Below, one piece after another: positions 23,706 to 33,162 of a stretch of DNA of 64,000 nucleotides (its first letter is position 1; every line of letters starts with the position of its first letter). Location: contig NZ_AP021875.1 in assembly GCF_009688965.1 (NCBI RefSeq), positions 3,100,001 through 3,164,000 on the forward strand, written 5' to 3'. This DNA comes from Desulfosarcina widdelii. Its GTDB lineage: Bacteria; Desulfobacterota; Desulfobacteria; Desulfobacterales; Desulfosarcinaceae. The position numbers and the translations under genes are program-made. The notes beneath the pieces were generated by a model, which was not told the DNA's origin, did no database searches, and saw nothing but the letters and a program-made list of their open reading frames with translations.

Positions 23706-26630
23706 ATGGTATCAGGTACTGATTTATTCTATGGCCTATTTAATAATATGGCGATTTTTATCGTCTTAATAGCTGTCTATGGATTTTTAATCAGTACTTT
23801 TGAAGAATCAGCCAAATTTACCAGGCAGGCTTTGGTCGGTTTTACTTTTGGTCTTTTTGCCATTGGCTGCATGTATGCCAAAATACCTGTAGCTGAAGGC
23901 GTTGTCGTCGATCAAAGAAACGCCATAATCACACTTTGCGGTGCTTTTGGGGGGCCACTGTCAGCAGTTATAGGCGCCTTTATGGCTGGCACCTACCGGA
24001 TCAATCTTGGCGGAGCAGGCGCTTTAAGTGGAGTAATCGGGGTTGGCTTATCTGCTCTGGGTGGTACGGTTTTATATAATTTCCGTGACAAAATTGACAG
24101 CATCCCAAAGGCATTTGTTTCTGCACTGGCAGCAACACTAATAGTCCTTCCTGGTTGGCTTTTTTATAAAGATATACAGACAGCATGGGCGTTGTTAAAA
24201 GCGGTGGCTTTGCCTTATGGTTTAGCCATTTTCTTCGGAATTTTTTTTGTTGGCCTCCTGCTTGCTCGACAGGAGCACAGCCACCTTGCAAAAATAAAAC
24301 TAATAAAATCCGAGGAACGCTTACGAGAAAGTGAGCAGCGTTTAGATTTAGCATTGTCGGGTGCAAATGAAGGAATATGGGACTGGAATCTACAAAACAA
24401 CACAATTCATTTTGACAAACGCTATTACACAATTTCTGGCTATTCGCCCAATGAATTCCCAGCTAATTTCGATGAGTGGGAGCTGCGGGTCCATCCTGAT
24501 GACATACAGCAGGTGAAGTCTTCAATTCAGAATTATTTGTCTGGAGAAATAGAAAGCTACGATAATGAATTCAGGTTTAAACACAAAGACGGCCATTATA
24601 TGTGGATTCAAGGCAAAGGAAAAATCGTGGCACGGAACGATCAGGGAGAACCTGTTCGTTTTATCGGTACGCACTCGGATATCACCCTACGGAAACAAAC
24701 AGAAGACTCGCTGCGTATCACGCGATTCATTTTTGACAAGGCCTCTATCGGGATTTATCGAATTGGGTCAGACGCTATGATTATTGACGTAAACAGACAA
24801 GCTGCCTTAGAACTCGGGTATACTGTTGATGAGCTTCATGGAATGTCAATCTTCGACATCGACCCACATACAAAAAGCGATGAATGGGGGGCGATGTGGC
24901 AATCATTATGTGAGACTGGGTCAAATCATTTTGAAAGAATACACCGCCGCAAGGATGGCAGTGATATGTTCGTTGAGATTACAACGAACCTGCTTGAATA
25001 CGAGGGAAACCAATTTTCTGTTGCATTCACCCAAAACATCACTGAACGCAAAATTGGGGAGAATAATTTAAAGGCCAGTGAGCGCCGATATCAAGATCTA
25101 TTTAACGAAGCTCCGATAGGATACGTGGTAATCGAAAATAAAGATGGAGATCCTTATATCAAAAATGTCAACAAAGCTTTTCTGAACCTCATAGGCTATA
25201 ATCGCGAAGAAATTTTAGATACGCCTCTGTCTCGATACTACACAGAGACATCAAGAGAACTATTGAAGAAAGTTGATTATCAGCGAGCATTCAATGGGGT
25301 TACCATACATGAAGAACGCGATCTTCTAACTCGCGAAAAAAAGATTGTGAACACGATTTTGCATGTCCATCCTATTTATGAAGAACACAATAAAATAGCC
25401 GGTGCACGTGCAATGTTTTTAGACATCACGGATCGTAAAAATGCTGAAAAAGAGGCCAAACGATTAGAGCTTGCTTTGCTGCAAGCCCAGAAAATGGAGG
25501 CCATTGGCACACTTGCCGGAGGCATTGCTCACGATTTTAACAATATCCTTGGAGCGATTATAGGCTATACCGAGCTTGCACAAATATATTCAAAAGAAAA
25601 TCCTAAAATTCAAGAATATACTAAACAAATTTTTATAGCAAGCGAACGTGCAAAGGGACTTATACAGCAAATACTCGCTTTTAGTCGGCAGACTAAACTT
25701 GAAAAGCAACCGCTTGATATTGGTGTGGCTGTAAAGGAAACATTAAAGCTCCTCCGGGCATCAATTCCAAGAACTATTGAAATGCAGCAGGATATTAAAA
25801 CAAATATAGGTGCTGTATATGCGAACCAAACTCAAATCCACCAAGTCGTTTTAAATTTGTGTACGAATGCAGCCCATGCTATGGAAAAAAAAGGTGGAAA
25901 GCTTTCCGTTGATTTGCATCCTATAGCCATCAATGAGAACGATCGCTCAAACTTTAATGAACTAAAACCGGGTCTTTATATTAAGCTTATGGTTACAGAT
26001 ACAGGCCACGGTATGGATAATTATACAATCTCGCGAATATTTGACCCTTACTATACGACCAAAGAAGTTGGAGAGGGAACCGGGATGGGACTTGCCCTGG
26101 TACATGGAATCGTAAAGGATCATGGCGGGGATATAAAAGTCTACAGCGAGCTCGGTGTTGGAACAGCTTTTCACATATTATTTCCTACAATTGAAGGAAA
26201 CGAAGAAAAAGCAACAACAGAAATAGATCCTTTGCTGAAAGGTAAAGGCAACATTTTATTTGTTGATGATGAAAAGCCCTTAGTTGATATTGGAAAGGAT
26301 TTATTGGAATTTCTTGGCTACCAAGTTGAAACGCGAACAAGTCCTATTGATGCATTAGAAGCCTTACGAGCAAAACCTGACAAGTATGATTTAGTCATTA
26401 CGGACATGACTATGCCTAATATGAACGGTGACAAACTTGTTGAAGAAATAAAACAATTCCTACCCAAACTTCCTATCATAATTTGTACTGGATTCAGCAA
26501 AAGACTATCACAAGACAAAAAATCGGAAATGGGGATTGATAGCATTCTTATGAAGCCACTTACATTAAACGATCTTGCTACTACGGTTAAGAAAGTGTTG
26601 GATGAAACAAATCAATCAATCAATCAATAA
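23706..26630 (+). CDS. hybrid sensor histidine kinase with 5TM-LYT input
   Basis: The 974-residue product has an N-terminal five-helix LytS/YhcK-type receptor domain (about 1-195), three PAS domains (about 210-340, 345-455, 455-580), HisKA with H-box G-G-I-A-H-D-F-N-N, HATPase_c (N-box N-A-A-H-A-M, G-box G-E-G-T-G-M-G-L) and a C-terminal receiver (about 845-965, phospho-Asp in V-I-T-D-M-T-M-P-N). It senses an unknown signal, perhaps cell-wall related or small hydrophobic. No response regulator is adjacent, so it is an orphan. The C-terminus ends in a short run of AATC repeats. Confidence 0.9.
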   Translation: MVSGTDLFYGLFNNMAIFIVLIAVYGFLISTFEESAKFTRQALVGFTFGLFAIGCMYAKIPVAEGVVVDQRNAIITLCGAFGGPLSAVIGAFMAGTYRINLGGAGALSGVIGVGLSALGGTVLYNFRDKIDSIPKAFVSALAATLIVLPGWLFYKDIQTAWALLKAVALPYGLAIFFGIFFVGLLLARQEHSHLAKIKLIKSEERLRESEQRLDLALSGANEGIWDWNLQNNTIHFDKRYYTISGYSPNEFPANFDEWELRVHPDDIQQVKSSIQNYLSGEIESYDNEFRFKHKDGHYMWIQGKGKIVARNDQGEPVRFIGTHSDITLRKQTEDSLRITRFIFDKASIGIYRIGSDAMIIDVNRQAALELGYTVDELHGMSIFDIDPHTKSDEWGAMWQSLCETGSNHFERIHRRKDGSDMFVEITTNLLEYEGNQFSVAFTQNITERKIGENNLKASERRYQDLFNEAPIGYVVIENKDGDPYIKNVNKAFLNLIGYNREEILDTPLSRYYTETSRELLKKVDYQRAFNGVTIHEERDLLTREKKIVNTILHVHPIYEEHNKIAGARAMFLDITDRKNAEKEAKRLELALLQAQKMEAIGTLAGGIAHDFNNILGAIIGYTELAQIYSKENPKIQEYTKQIFIASERAKGLIQQILAFSRQTKLEKQPLDIGVAVKETLKLLRASIPRTIEMQQDIKTNIGAVYANQTQIHQVVLNLCTNAAHAMEKKGGKLSVDLHPIAINENDRSNFNELKPGLYIKLMVTDTGHGMDNYTISRIFDPYYTTKEVGEGTGMGLALVHGIVKDHGGDIKVYSELGVGTAFHILFPTIEGNEEKATTEIDPLLKGKGNILFVDDEKPLVDIGKDLLEFLGYQVETRTSPIDALEALRAKPDKYDLVITDMTMPNMNGDKLVEEIKQFLPKLPIIICTGFSKRLSQDKKSEMGIDSILMKPLTLNDLATTVKKVLDETNQSINQ

Positions 26631-26690
26631 ATAATGCTTGAAAAGCAAGCCTAAACAACCTCAAATTGAATATGATAAAAGACCATCCGG

Positions 26691-26831
26691 ATATACGAAG
26701 CCCAGGTAGTCACCGACCTTTCGGATAGCCAGTTGGAATATGGTCATAGGGAAGTCTTGAGAGATGGTATTGTAACCTGCACCGGGGGGTGAAACGATTT
26801 CAGGAAAACGGAATGTGGATATCTGTCGTTG
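26691..26831 (+). repeat. dispersed 140-bp repeat, family B, copy 2
   Basis: It matches 2962-3100 in the same direction. It fills much of the 311-bp gap between the hybrid kinase and the amide hydrolase gene. Its minus strand is open for 68 codons here, but the frame is not kept in the other copy. No end inverted repeats or target duplications were seen. Confidence 0.55.
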
Positions 26832-26941
26832 CTCCAAACTGGCTTTTGGGGAGGTATCTGGATTCAAAACTTAAGAGGCCTGTTTCTCGTCACAGATCTA
26901 TTCCTACACCAACTCAGCTTTAGATTTTCAGGAAGCTACTT

Positions 26942-28036
26942 TCACTTGAATTTCGTGGAAATATATTCGATCGGCTGCTTAGAATCCATCTCTATGATTT
27001 TTACCTTTCCGCCAGCCCCAGCCAACGCCTCGCGCACGTCAACACTCCGAATTGACTGGTCGTTATATGTCCTGAATGCCCAGCGAATGTTCTTCAAGTC
27101 GGATGCGCTCGTCCAAACGGTGTAGTCATAGTGAACTTCGTCCCCGTGCACGTCGCGCACTGCGCCTACCGGAATGTCGAAGGCGTTCATGATGTGAAAC
27201 ACCTGCTGTAAGGTTTCCTGTGCCGTCGGCAGCTTTTTTGCGAACTGAGAGTACGCAACTGCACGCACAAACCGTGACGGCGGCGAGAAGTCACCTGGGA
27301 TTCCGCGCAGACCAGTGCCTTGGCCAAACTGAGTCAGCTTAATTTTGCCTATTTCGACAGGCGGCACGTTGGTAGCGGTCAAATTGATGTAGTTTCGAAG
27401 ATTGGTGATGTGCCAGTCAAAGGTTGGAGAATTGGACATCGCACCAATGGGATTGTCATAGATCTTCATGGTTTTGTCCACTGGTTCGATCACTACTGAG
27501 GCTCCGGTGCTGTCATGCAGGATAAAGTGGCCGGGGAAGCTTTCACCACCGATCTCCTTTATTGGATTCGGAACCAAGACGGCTTTGTCGAAGTTGGCCT
27601 TAACTTCCTCGACACTGGCGAAGTTTGCGAGAATCCAAGCGCCGTAATCCTCCGGCGCGAGAGCCCGAGAAGCATTTTTCGGATCTGGATCGGCATAGCT
27701 TGCGTAGCCGGGAAAATAAAATCCGCCAATGTAAAGTCCTTTCTCGTTGACGCCGTCTACGATCACCTTCATGCCGAGAATGTTGGCACCGACCATTCCA
27801 TATTTGGACGTGTAGCTCATGCCTTGGGACTTATCGGCAAGGGAACTCGTCAGCTTTGTGCCAGCTGGTACCACGACAACGTTAGACTGAACGTCGAAAC
27901 CGAACTCCATCGTTCGGCCGACAACCACACCGCCGTCCTCTGCAACAAGACGGATTCCGGTGCATGCGTTTACTGAGGGATTCTGGATACCGGTCAGCAT
28001 AACTGCGACAATTAAAAGTATTACTTTAGATTTCAT
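26942..28036 (-). CDS. exported linear amide C-N hydrolase (choloylglycine/penicillin V acylase family)
   Basis: The start at ATG 28036 follows AAGGAAAAGAG and gives a clean signal peptide (about 1-24); an ATG 42 bases upstream is less likely. The 364-residue product is an Ntn hydrolase whose nucleophile cysteine becomes N-terminal after cleavage: N-A-C-T-G-I-R-L. The family marks G-R-T-M-E-F-G, V-D-G-V-N-E-K-G-L, M-S-N-S-P-T-F-D-W and the C-terminal conserved R are present. In periplasm it may cleave amides such as acyl-homoserine lactones, penicillin V or bile-salt conjugates; which one is unknown. It is monocistronic. Confidence 0.87.
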   Translation of the reverse strand: MKSKVILLIVAVMLTGIQNPSVNACTGIRLVAEDGGVVVGRTMEFGFDVQSNVVVVPAGTKLTSSLADKSQGMSYTSKYGMVGANILGMKVIVDGVNEKGLYIGGFYFPGYASYADPDPKNASRALAPEDYGAWILANFASVEEVKANFDKAVLVPNPIKEIGGESFPGHFILHDSTGASVVIEPVDKTMKIYDNPIGAMSNSPTFDWHITNLRNYINLTATNVPPVEIGKIKLTQFGQGTGLRGIPGDFSPPSRFVRAVAYSQFAKKLPTAQETLQQVFHIMNAFDIPVGAVRDVHGDEVHYDYTVWTSASDLKNIRWAFRTYNDQSIRSVDVREALAGAGGKVKIIEMDSKQPIEYISTKFK

Positions 28037-28266
28037 TCTCTTTTCCTTGTTTTCGAGGTGGCAGGCTCGACTAAGCAATCTTTTCCTAAGCTACCGGGTT
28101 ATTATGCAGAGCCGGATATCATTACATTTGTGATGTTAAACAGAAATATGGGAGATCTCATCGGAATATAGATAAATTGAGATTACCTTGCGTCGGACAG
28201 CCCTGTCAAATGTTGTGATAGACGGCCTTCAGGAAGCCTTCCGGTTTTTTCGCGAAAATCAAGATA

Positions 28267-28519
28267 CGTAAATGGATACCTGCCGATCCAGCCCAGTCCG
28301 AAAACGTGCTATTGCCAAAAGCTCTTGCCACTGGCGCAGGTACGAACACTATAGAGTGAAGACCTTATAACAGGAGGGATAATACCTAAAATTTGATAAA
28401 ATATTTCCCTATCGAGTTGTCTGGATCGACTCGTATAGGTTTTTTACGTTTTCAATTCACCGGAATGGATTTTTCTGATTTAGTGTGCAAATAATTCTGA
28501 GATAGTGAGCAAATTTACA
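28267..28519 (+). mobile_element. TGTAAAT...ATTTACA element, copy 3 (short form)
   Basis: It is almost identical to 4600-4852. Its left end reads CGTAAAT, one base off the expected TGTAAAT. The right end, ...AAATTTACA at 28519, abuts the 5'-truncated antitoxin-like frame exactly, so the insertion or a linked deletion removed that gene's start. The hairpin CGAGT...ACTCG is fully paired. Confidence 0.7.
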
Positions 28520-28692
28520 ACGAGAACGAACATGTGGCCGCCGCCAAGGCACTGGATCGCAAGCTGCTCGAACAGTTCGAACAGATTTACGAGGTGGTCT
28601 ATGAGTTCAGGCAAGGGGCGGCGGATGTCGACGACAACGAGATCGAAAGTATTGTCGATGAAACTGTGGATGCGGTCAGGAAAATGGCCTAA
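28519..28692 (+). pseudogene. 5'-truncated antitoxin-like remnant
   Basis: The frame N-E-N-E-H-V-A-A-A-K-A-L-D-R-K runs from the very end of the element to TAA at 28690, giving 57 residues of an acidic, helical C-terminus (...D-D-N-E-I-E-S-I-V-D-E-T). No start codon remains. It directly precedes a PIN-domain remnant in the order antitoxin-toxin, so it is probably what is left of the antitoxin. Confidence 0.5.
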
Positions 28693-28694
28693 CC

Positions 28695-29135
28695 CAACTG
28701 GACGCAAACTGCGAACGGTCATCGACACCAATCTGTTTATCAACGGAATGTTTGCCAGGGATTCTTAGTCGGCGCAGCTTCAAAATCTCTGGATCGACCA
28801 ATAGTCCGAGTTGATCAATTCCTTTGAAATCGTCAAAGAGATCGGCCGAGTGCTCAGATATCTATTGATTAAGGAACGTTTCAACCCAAATGAAGACAAT
28901 GTGCGGCGGCTTTTTTCGGCTGATTTTCAGGGAGACGATTATCACGAAAAGCCCTTGCCGCAAGAACAAAATGGTTGACGATCCCACCGACAACAAGTTT
29001 TTTGCCTGCGCCTTGGAGAAAAAGGCCGATCACATCGTTCCGCGCGATCCCCACCTGAGGAACCTGAAGCATTTTCACGGCATCCAGATCATTGACGCCA
29101 CCAGATTTATTCGGAAGGTCAAAACGATAACATAA
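28695..29135 (+). pseudogene. decayed PIN-domain toxin (VapC-like)
   Basis: The translation shows a PIN domain start, R-T-V-I-D-T-N-L-F-I-N-G-M-F, then two in-frame TAG stops (the first at 28766), a frameshift near 28975, and a recognisable C-terminal half, V-D-D-P-T-D-N-K-F-F-A-C-A-L-E-K followed by A-D-H-I-V. The metal-binding aspartates of a PIN RNase are visible in both parts. It would have cleaved RNA as the toxin of the preceding antitoxin, but it is no longer expressible. The rest of 28037-29284 holds element copy 3 and no other gene. Confidence 0.7.
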
Positions 29136-29284
29136 GTTAATGCGTCCCTTTCATACGCCGTGTTACCGTATCTTCGTTTCAATACTATCATATCCACAAG
29201 CAGGAAAGGTTGTCTCTATTTTGCTCAAAATTCGACAACCCATGGGGCAATGAAATTTTAATCAGGCAAACATAAGGATAGCAC

Positions 29285-32254
29285 ATGAAGATTAAGCAAA
29301 TGCAATTTGCAGCAACACTTTTTGCTTTGGAAAAAATAATAAAAATTACAGCTGCCCGGAACAAGGAATACAGGGATAGAATTGAGAATGCACCGAATTT
29401 TATTGCTCAGATACGAGTTAAAGACAATTCCCAGGGCAGATATTATGTATTTAAAAACGGGAAACTCTCTTCCAAAAAGGGCATCCATCCGTCTCCGGAT
29501 GTATTGATGACAATGGAAACCGCAGAACTGGCTGTAAAATTGATGAGCCCTGCCAAAAAGCAGCTTGATATGATCAATGCCATGAAGGAGATGGTGGTCA
29601 ACATGGAAGGGCCGGACCATCTTATGCAGTGGTTTGGCGAAACCCTGAATTTGATCGAGCATGTGGGGTCGGAATACGGAATTGATATGGGCAATGGGGT
29701 CACCCGCTATGTGAACTGCACCAACGGCGGTGCCGTGCACGTAGATGTCAAAGATGGTAAAATTCTGCGTATTATACCCATTGAATTTGACGATGAGGAT
29801 GCTGCCTCCTGGACAATTGAGGCCAGGGGCAAAAAATTTACTCCCCCCAGAAAAACCAGTCTTTCTTCTTATTCCCACGCTATGAAGTCCATTATTTATT
29901 CCAAGGACAGGCTGCTTTATCCCATGAAGCGGGTGGATTTCGATCACAATGGCGAACGGAATCCTGAAAACAGAGGTGTTTCCGGATATGAACGGATCTC
30001 CTGGGACGAAGCCCTTGATATTGTGGCCAATGAGATTATGAGGATGAAAGAGGTGCATGGCCAGGGCGCTATTCTATCCAGCAACGGGTCCCACCATATG
30101 TGGGGAAACCTGGGGTATTGGCTGAGCGCCTTTAAACGGTTTTTAAACCTCATCGGCCATACTCCCACCATTCAGAATCCTGATTCCTGGGAAGGATGGT
30201 ATTGGGGTGCCTCAAATCATTGGGGATACAGTATGCGCTTAGGGGGAGGCGAATGCTACGGGCTTGTGGAAGAACAACTGAAAGAGTGCGAAATGATTGT
30301 TTTCTGGTCCAGCGACCCTGAATCCACCTGTGGCGTTTACGCCGGCATGGAGGGCACCATCCGCCGCCTGTGGGCTAAGGAACTGGGCATGAAGTTTGTC
30401 CATATCGACCCCTACTATAACCATACGGCAGCGCTACTAGGCGGAAAATGGCTGGCGCCGCGCCCCGCCACGGGCAATTCTCTTTCCCTTGCCATCGCCT
30501 ATGTTTGGATCACGGAAGATCTCTATGACAAAGAGTATGTCGCAACCCGGACCACAGGGTTTGATGAGTGGAAGGATTATATCCTGGGTAAAAAAGACGG
30601 CATTCCCAAGACCCCGGAGTGGCAGGAGGGTGAAGCCGGAATTCCGGCAAAGGACGTAAGGGCCCTTGCCAGGGAGTGGGCAAGCCATAAAACCTATCTG
30701 TCTGCCGGCGGAGCCGGCAATAATGTCGGCGGGGCCTGCCGGGATTCCACCGGTATTGAATGGGCCCGTTCCATGGTCTGCCTTATGGCCATGCAGGGAC
30801 TTGGCAAGCCCGGTGTGAACATGGGGAACCTACAGGCCGGAACTCCCATTGACAGAACCTTTTGTTTTCCCGGTTATGCAGAAGGCGGCATGTCGGGCAG
30901 TTACCTGGATACCGGCCTTGCCATGCGCATGCTCAACCGGATGCCCCAGATTCCTACCTTGAACCCCTCATTTCAGAAAGTTCCCCGCCTGCAACTGCCC
31001 GAAGCCATTCTCGAAGGCAAGGCCGAGACCTGGGGCAATAACAATGCCCCCTTCTCCATTGAAAGCCAGTTCCAGAAATTCGATTATCCTGCACCCGGCC
31101 ATTCGCCTGTAAGAATGTACTACAAATACGGGGGATCGTTCATCGGCACACAAAGCGAAACCAACCGTTATGTCAAGGCTTATCGGACCGACAAGCTGGA
31201 ATTCGTGGTCAACCAGTCCATCTGGTTCGAAGGGGAGGCCCAGTTTGCAGATATTATCCTGCCGGCATGCACAAATTTCGAGCGCTGGGATATCGGCGAA
31301 AGCGCCAATTGCGGCGGTTATGTCCAGGATTCCTTTGGTCAGCTCAATCATCGGGTGATCACCCTTCAGCACAAGTGCATCGAACCTTTAGGCGAGTCCA
31401 AATCCGATTATGACATTTTTCAGGAACTGGCCAACCGGTTGGGGATCGGGCCTGTTTTTTCAGAGGGCAATACCGCCTTCGAATGGTGCAAGCGCTTGTA
31501 TGATGCCACAGACCTTCCCGGAAAAATATCCTGGAAAAAATTAATGAAAAAAGGGTATTACGTGGTGCCTGCTCCACCCGAAGAACTGCGGAGTAAACCA
31601 TCTTACAGGGCCTTTGCCGAAGACCGGGTCAAGGATACTCCGGAGCTTGGCCCCCTGCCCGGCGACTACAATGGAAAATTCGGAAAAGGGCTCCAGACCC
31701 AATCCGGTAAAATCGAGTTTGTCTGTTCAAGCCTTAAACGGTTTGATCCCAATGATCCTGAACGGCCTGTGATGACCAAGTATATTCCGTCATGGGAAGG
31801 GCACCATACAGCAGAGTTGTATGAAAAGTATCCGCTCCAGCTCATATCTCCCCATCCTCGGTACAGCTTTCACACCCATAATGACGGCAAGGATTCATTC
31901 ACCATCGATATTAAAAACCACCGGGTTCTCCTCGACGGGTATTACTACTGGATTGTGAGAATCAACCCTGAAGATGCCAAACAAAGAAATATTAAGGAAA
32001 AAGATCTGGTCAAGGTATTCAACGATAGAGGGGCTGTGATCTGCGCCGCCCAGGTGACCGAACGGGTATCCAGAGGAACCTCCCACTCCTATGAGTCCTG
32101 CTCTGTGTATGATCCCATCGGGGAACCCGGCAACTCCCCGGACCGGGGAGGATGTATTAATCTTCTTTCATCCAAACGTCCTATTATCAAAAAATCGCAT
32201 TCAACTTCAGCCATGTCATGTCTCGTGCAGATTGAGCGCTGGGAGGGAAAATAA
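29285..32254 (+). CDS. SCP2 domain-transhydroxylase (AthL-like) molybdopterin subunit
   Basis: The 989-residue product is a DMSO-reductase-family enzyme closest, as I recall the sequence, to the large subunit of Pelobacter pyrogallol-phloroglucinol transhydroxylase (about 875 residues). Its catalytic His144, Asp174 and Mo-ligand Ser175 correspond to H270 (S-H-H-M-W-G-N), D300 and S301 (N-P-D-S-W-E-G), with the same 30-residue spacing. No N-terminal Fe-S cysteines and no Tat signal are present: a cytoplasmic enzyme. Residues 1-135 form an extra SCP2-like lipid-binding domain (P-D-V-L-M-T-M near 71-77, A-M-K-E-M-V-V-N-M-E-G near 99-109), absent from known transhydroxylases. The Fe-S subunit gene follows two bases on. 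It would move or exchange a hydroxyl group on an aromatic or cyclic substrate; the substrate is unknown. Confidence 0.85.
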   Translation: MKIKQMQFAATLFALEKIIKITAARNKEYRDRIENAPNFIAQIRVKDNSQGRYYVFKNGKLSSKKGIHPSPDVLMTMETAELAVKLMSPAKKQLDMINAMKEMVVNMEGPDHLMQWFGETLNLIEHVGSEYGIDMGNGVTRYVNCTNGGAVHVDVKDGKILRIIPIEFDDEDAASWTIEARGKKFTPPRKTSLSSYSHAMKSIIYSKDRLLYPMKRVDFDHNGERNPENRGVSGYERISWDEALDIVANEIMRMKEVHGQGAILSSNGSHHMWGNLGYWLSAFKRFLNLIGHTPTIQNPDSWEGWYWGASNHWGYSMRLGGGECYGLVEEQLKECEMIVFWSSDPESTCGVYAGMEGTIRRLWAKELGMKFVHIDPYYNHTAALLGGKWLAPRPATGNSLSLAIAYVWITEDLYDKEYVATRTTGFDEWKDYILGKKDGIPKTPEWQEGEAGIPAKDVRALAREWASHKTYLSAGGAGNNVGGACRDSTGIEWARSMVCLMAMQGLGKPGVNMGNLQAGTPIDRTFCFPGYAEGGMSGSYLDTGLAMRMLNRMPQIPTLNPSFQKVPRLQLPEAILEGKAETWGNNNAPFSIESQFQKFDYPAPGHSPVRMYYKYGGSFIGTQSETNRYVKAYRTDKLEFVVNQSIWFEGEAQFADIILPACTNFERWDIGESANCGGYVQDSFGQLNHRVITLQHKCIEPLGESKSDYDIFQELANRLGIGPVFSEGNTAFEWCKRLYDATDLPGKISWKKLMKKGYYVVPAPPEELRSKPSYRAFAEDRVKDTPELGPLPGDYNGKFGKGLQTQSGKIEFVCSSLKRFDPNDPERPVMTKYIPSWEGHHTAELYEKYPLQLISPHPRYSFHTHNDGKDSFTIDIKNHRVLLDGYYYWIVRINPEDAKQRNIKEKDLVKVFNDRGAVICAAQVTERVSRGTSHSYESCSVYDPIGEPGNSPDRGGCINLLSSKRPIIKKSHSTSAMSCLVQIERWEGK

Positions 32255-32255
32255 A

Positions 32256-33095
32256 ATGAAAAATTGGTATATGATCATCGACATTGAAAAATGTGAAGAC
32301 TGCAACAACTGCTTCATGGCCTGTAAAGACGAGCACGTGGATAATGACTTCCCGCCGTATTCGGCGGCTCAACCCCTTCACGATCACAGGTGGATGAACA
32401 TCATGCGCAGGGAAAGGGGCTCCGGGTCCCTTATGGATGTCGCCTACCGACCAACCCCGTGCATGCACTGCGATGACGCTCCCTGTATTAGAGCCGCTGA
32501 AAACGGGGCGGTTTACAAGAGAGAAGACGGCATTGTCATTATTGATCCGGTAAAATCAACAGGGCAGAAAAACATCCAAAAGGCCTGTCCCTATAACGCG
32601 GTGTATTGGAACGAGGAAAGGGATATCCCCCAGAAATGCAACTTCTGCGCCCATCTTCTGGACGGGGGCTGGGAAGAACCCCGATGCGTTCAGGCTTGCC
32701 CCACAGGTGCCTTATCCATTGTAAAGGCAGATGATGCTCAAATTCAGAAAATGGTCAAAGAGGAAAACCTTGAGGCCTTGCACCCGGAATACAATACGTT
32801 CCCCCGGGTCTTTTATCGGAATCTATACCGATATAACCGGGCATTCATTGCAGGGAGTGTCGCCTATGGGGCGGACAGTGGTGAGGAGTGCGCCAAAAAT
32901 GCTGTTGTTAGCCTAGTAAAAAACGGCAGGGCCGTTTATGAATGTAAAACCGATTTTTTCGGTGATTTCAAGTTTGACGGCCTTAAAGAAAACGGCCAAA
33001 CCTATGAGGTTCATATCCTGCTTGCGACCTTTCCGGAAAAAATTCTCACGGTGGACTTGAAAACAAGTATCAACCTTGGCGCCGTTACTTTATAG
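32256..33095 (+). CDS. transhydroxylase-type iron-sulfur subunit
   Basis: The 279-residue product carries twelve cysteines for three [4Fe-4S] clusters: C-E-D-C-N-N-C-F-M-A-C, C-M-H-C-D-D-A-P-C, A-C-P-Y-N, C-N-F-C and R-C-V-Q-A-C-P-T-G. After about residue 195 a beta-rich domain follows (Y-E-C-K-T-D-F-F-G-D-F-K-F-D-G-L), matching the transthyretin/Cna-B-like barrel of the Pelobacter transhydroxylase beta subunit. That tail separates it from ordinary ferredoxin subunits and supports the transhydroxylase call. The ribosome site GGGAGGG sits in the last codons of the large-subunit gene, so the two are coupled. Confidence 0.88.
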   Translation: MKNWYMIIDIEKCEDCNNCFMACKDEHVDNDFPPYSAAQPLHDHRWMNIMRRERGSGSLMDVAYRPTPCMHCDDAPCIRAAENGAVYKREDGIVIIDPVKSTGQKNIQKACPYNAVYWNEERDIPQKCNFCAHLLDGGWEEPRCVQACPTGALSIVKADDAQIQKMVKEENLEALHPEYNTFPRVFYRNLYRYNRAFIAGSVAYGADSGEECAKNAVVSLVKNGRAVYECKTDFFGDFKFDGLKENGQTYEVHILLATFPEKILTVDLKTSINLGAVTL

Positions 33096-33162
33096 GAACG
33101 CCGGATACACGGTATGCGGAGTTGCAAGCGGCAAGAGAAATTCTGTAAGGAAGAATAGAAAA

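Noticed and set aside
26661..26867. 68-codon minus-strand frame over repeat B copy 2
   Set aside because: The corresponding frame is broken in repeat B copy 1 and the sequence resembles no family I know.
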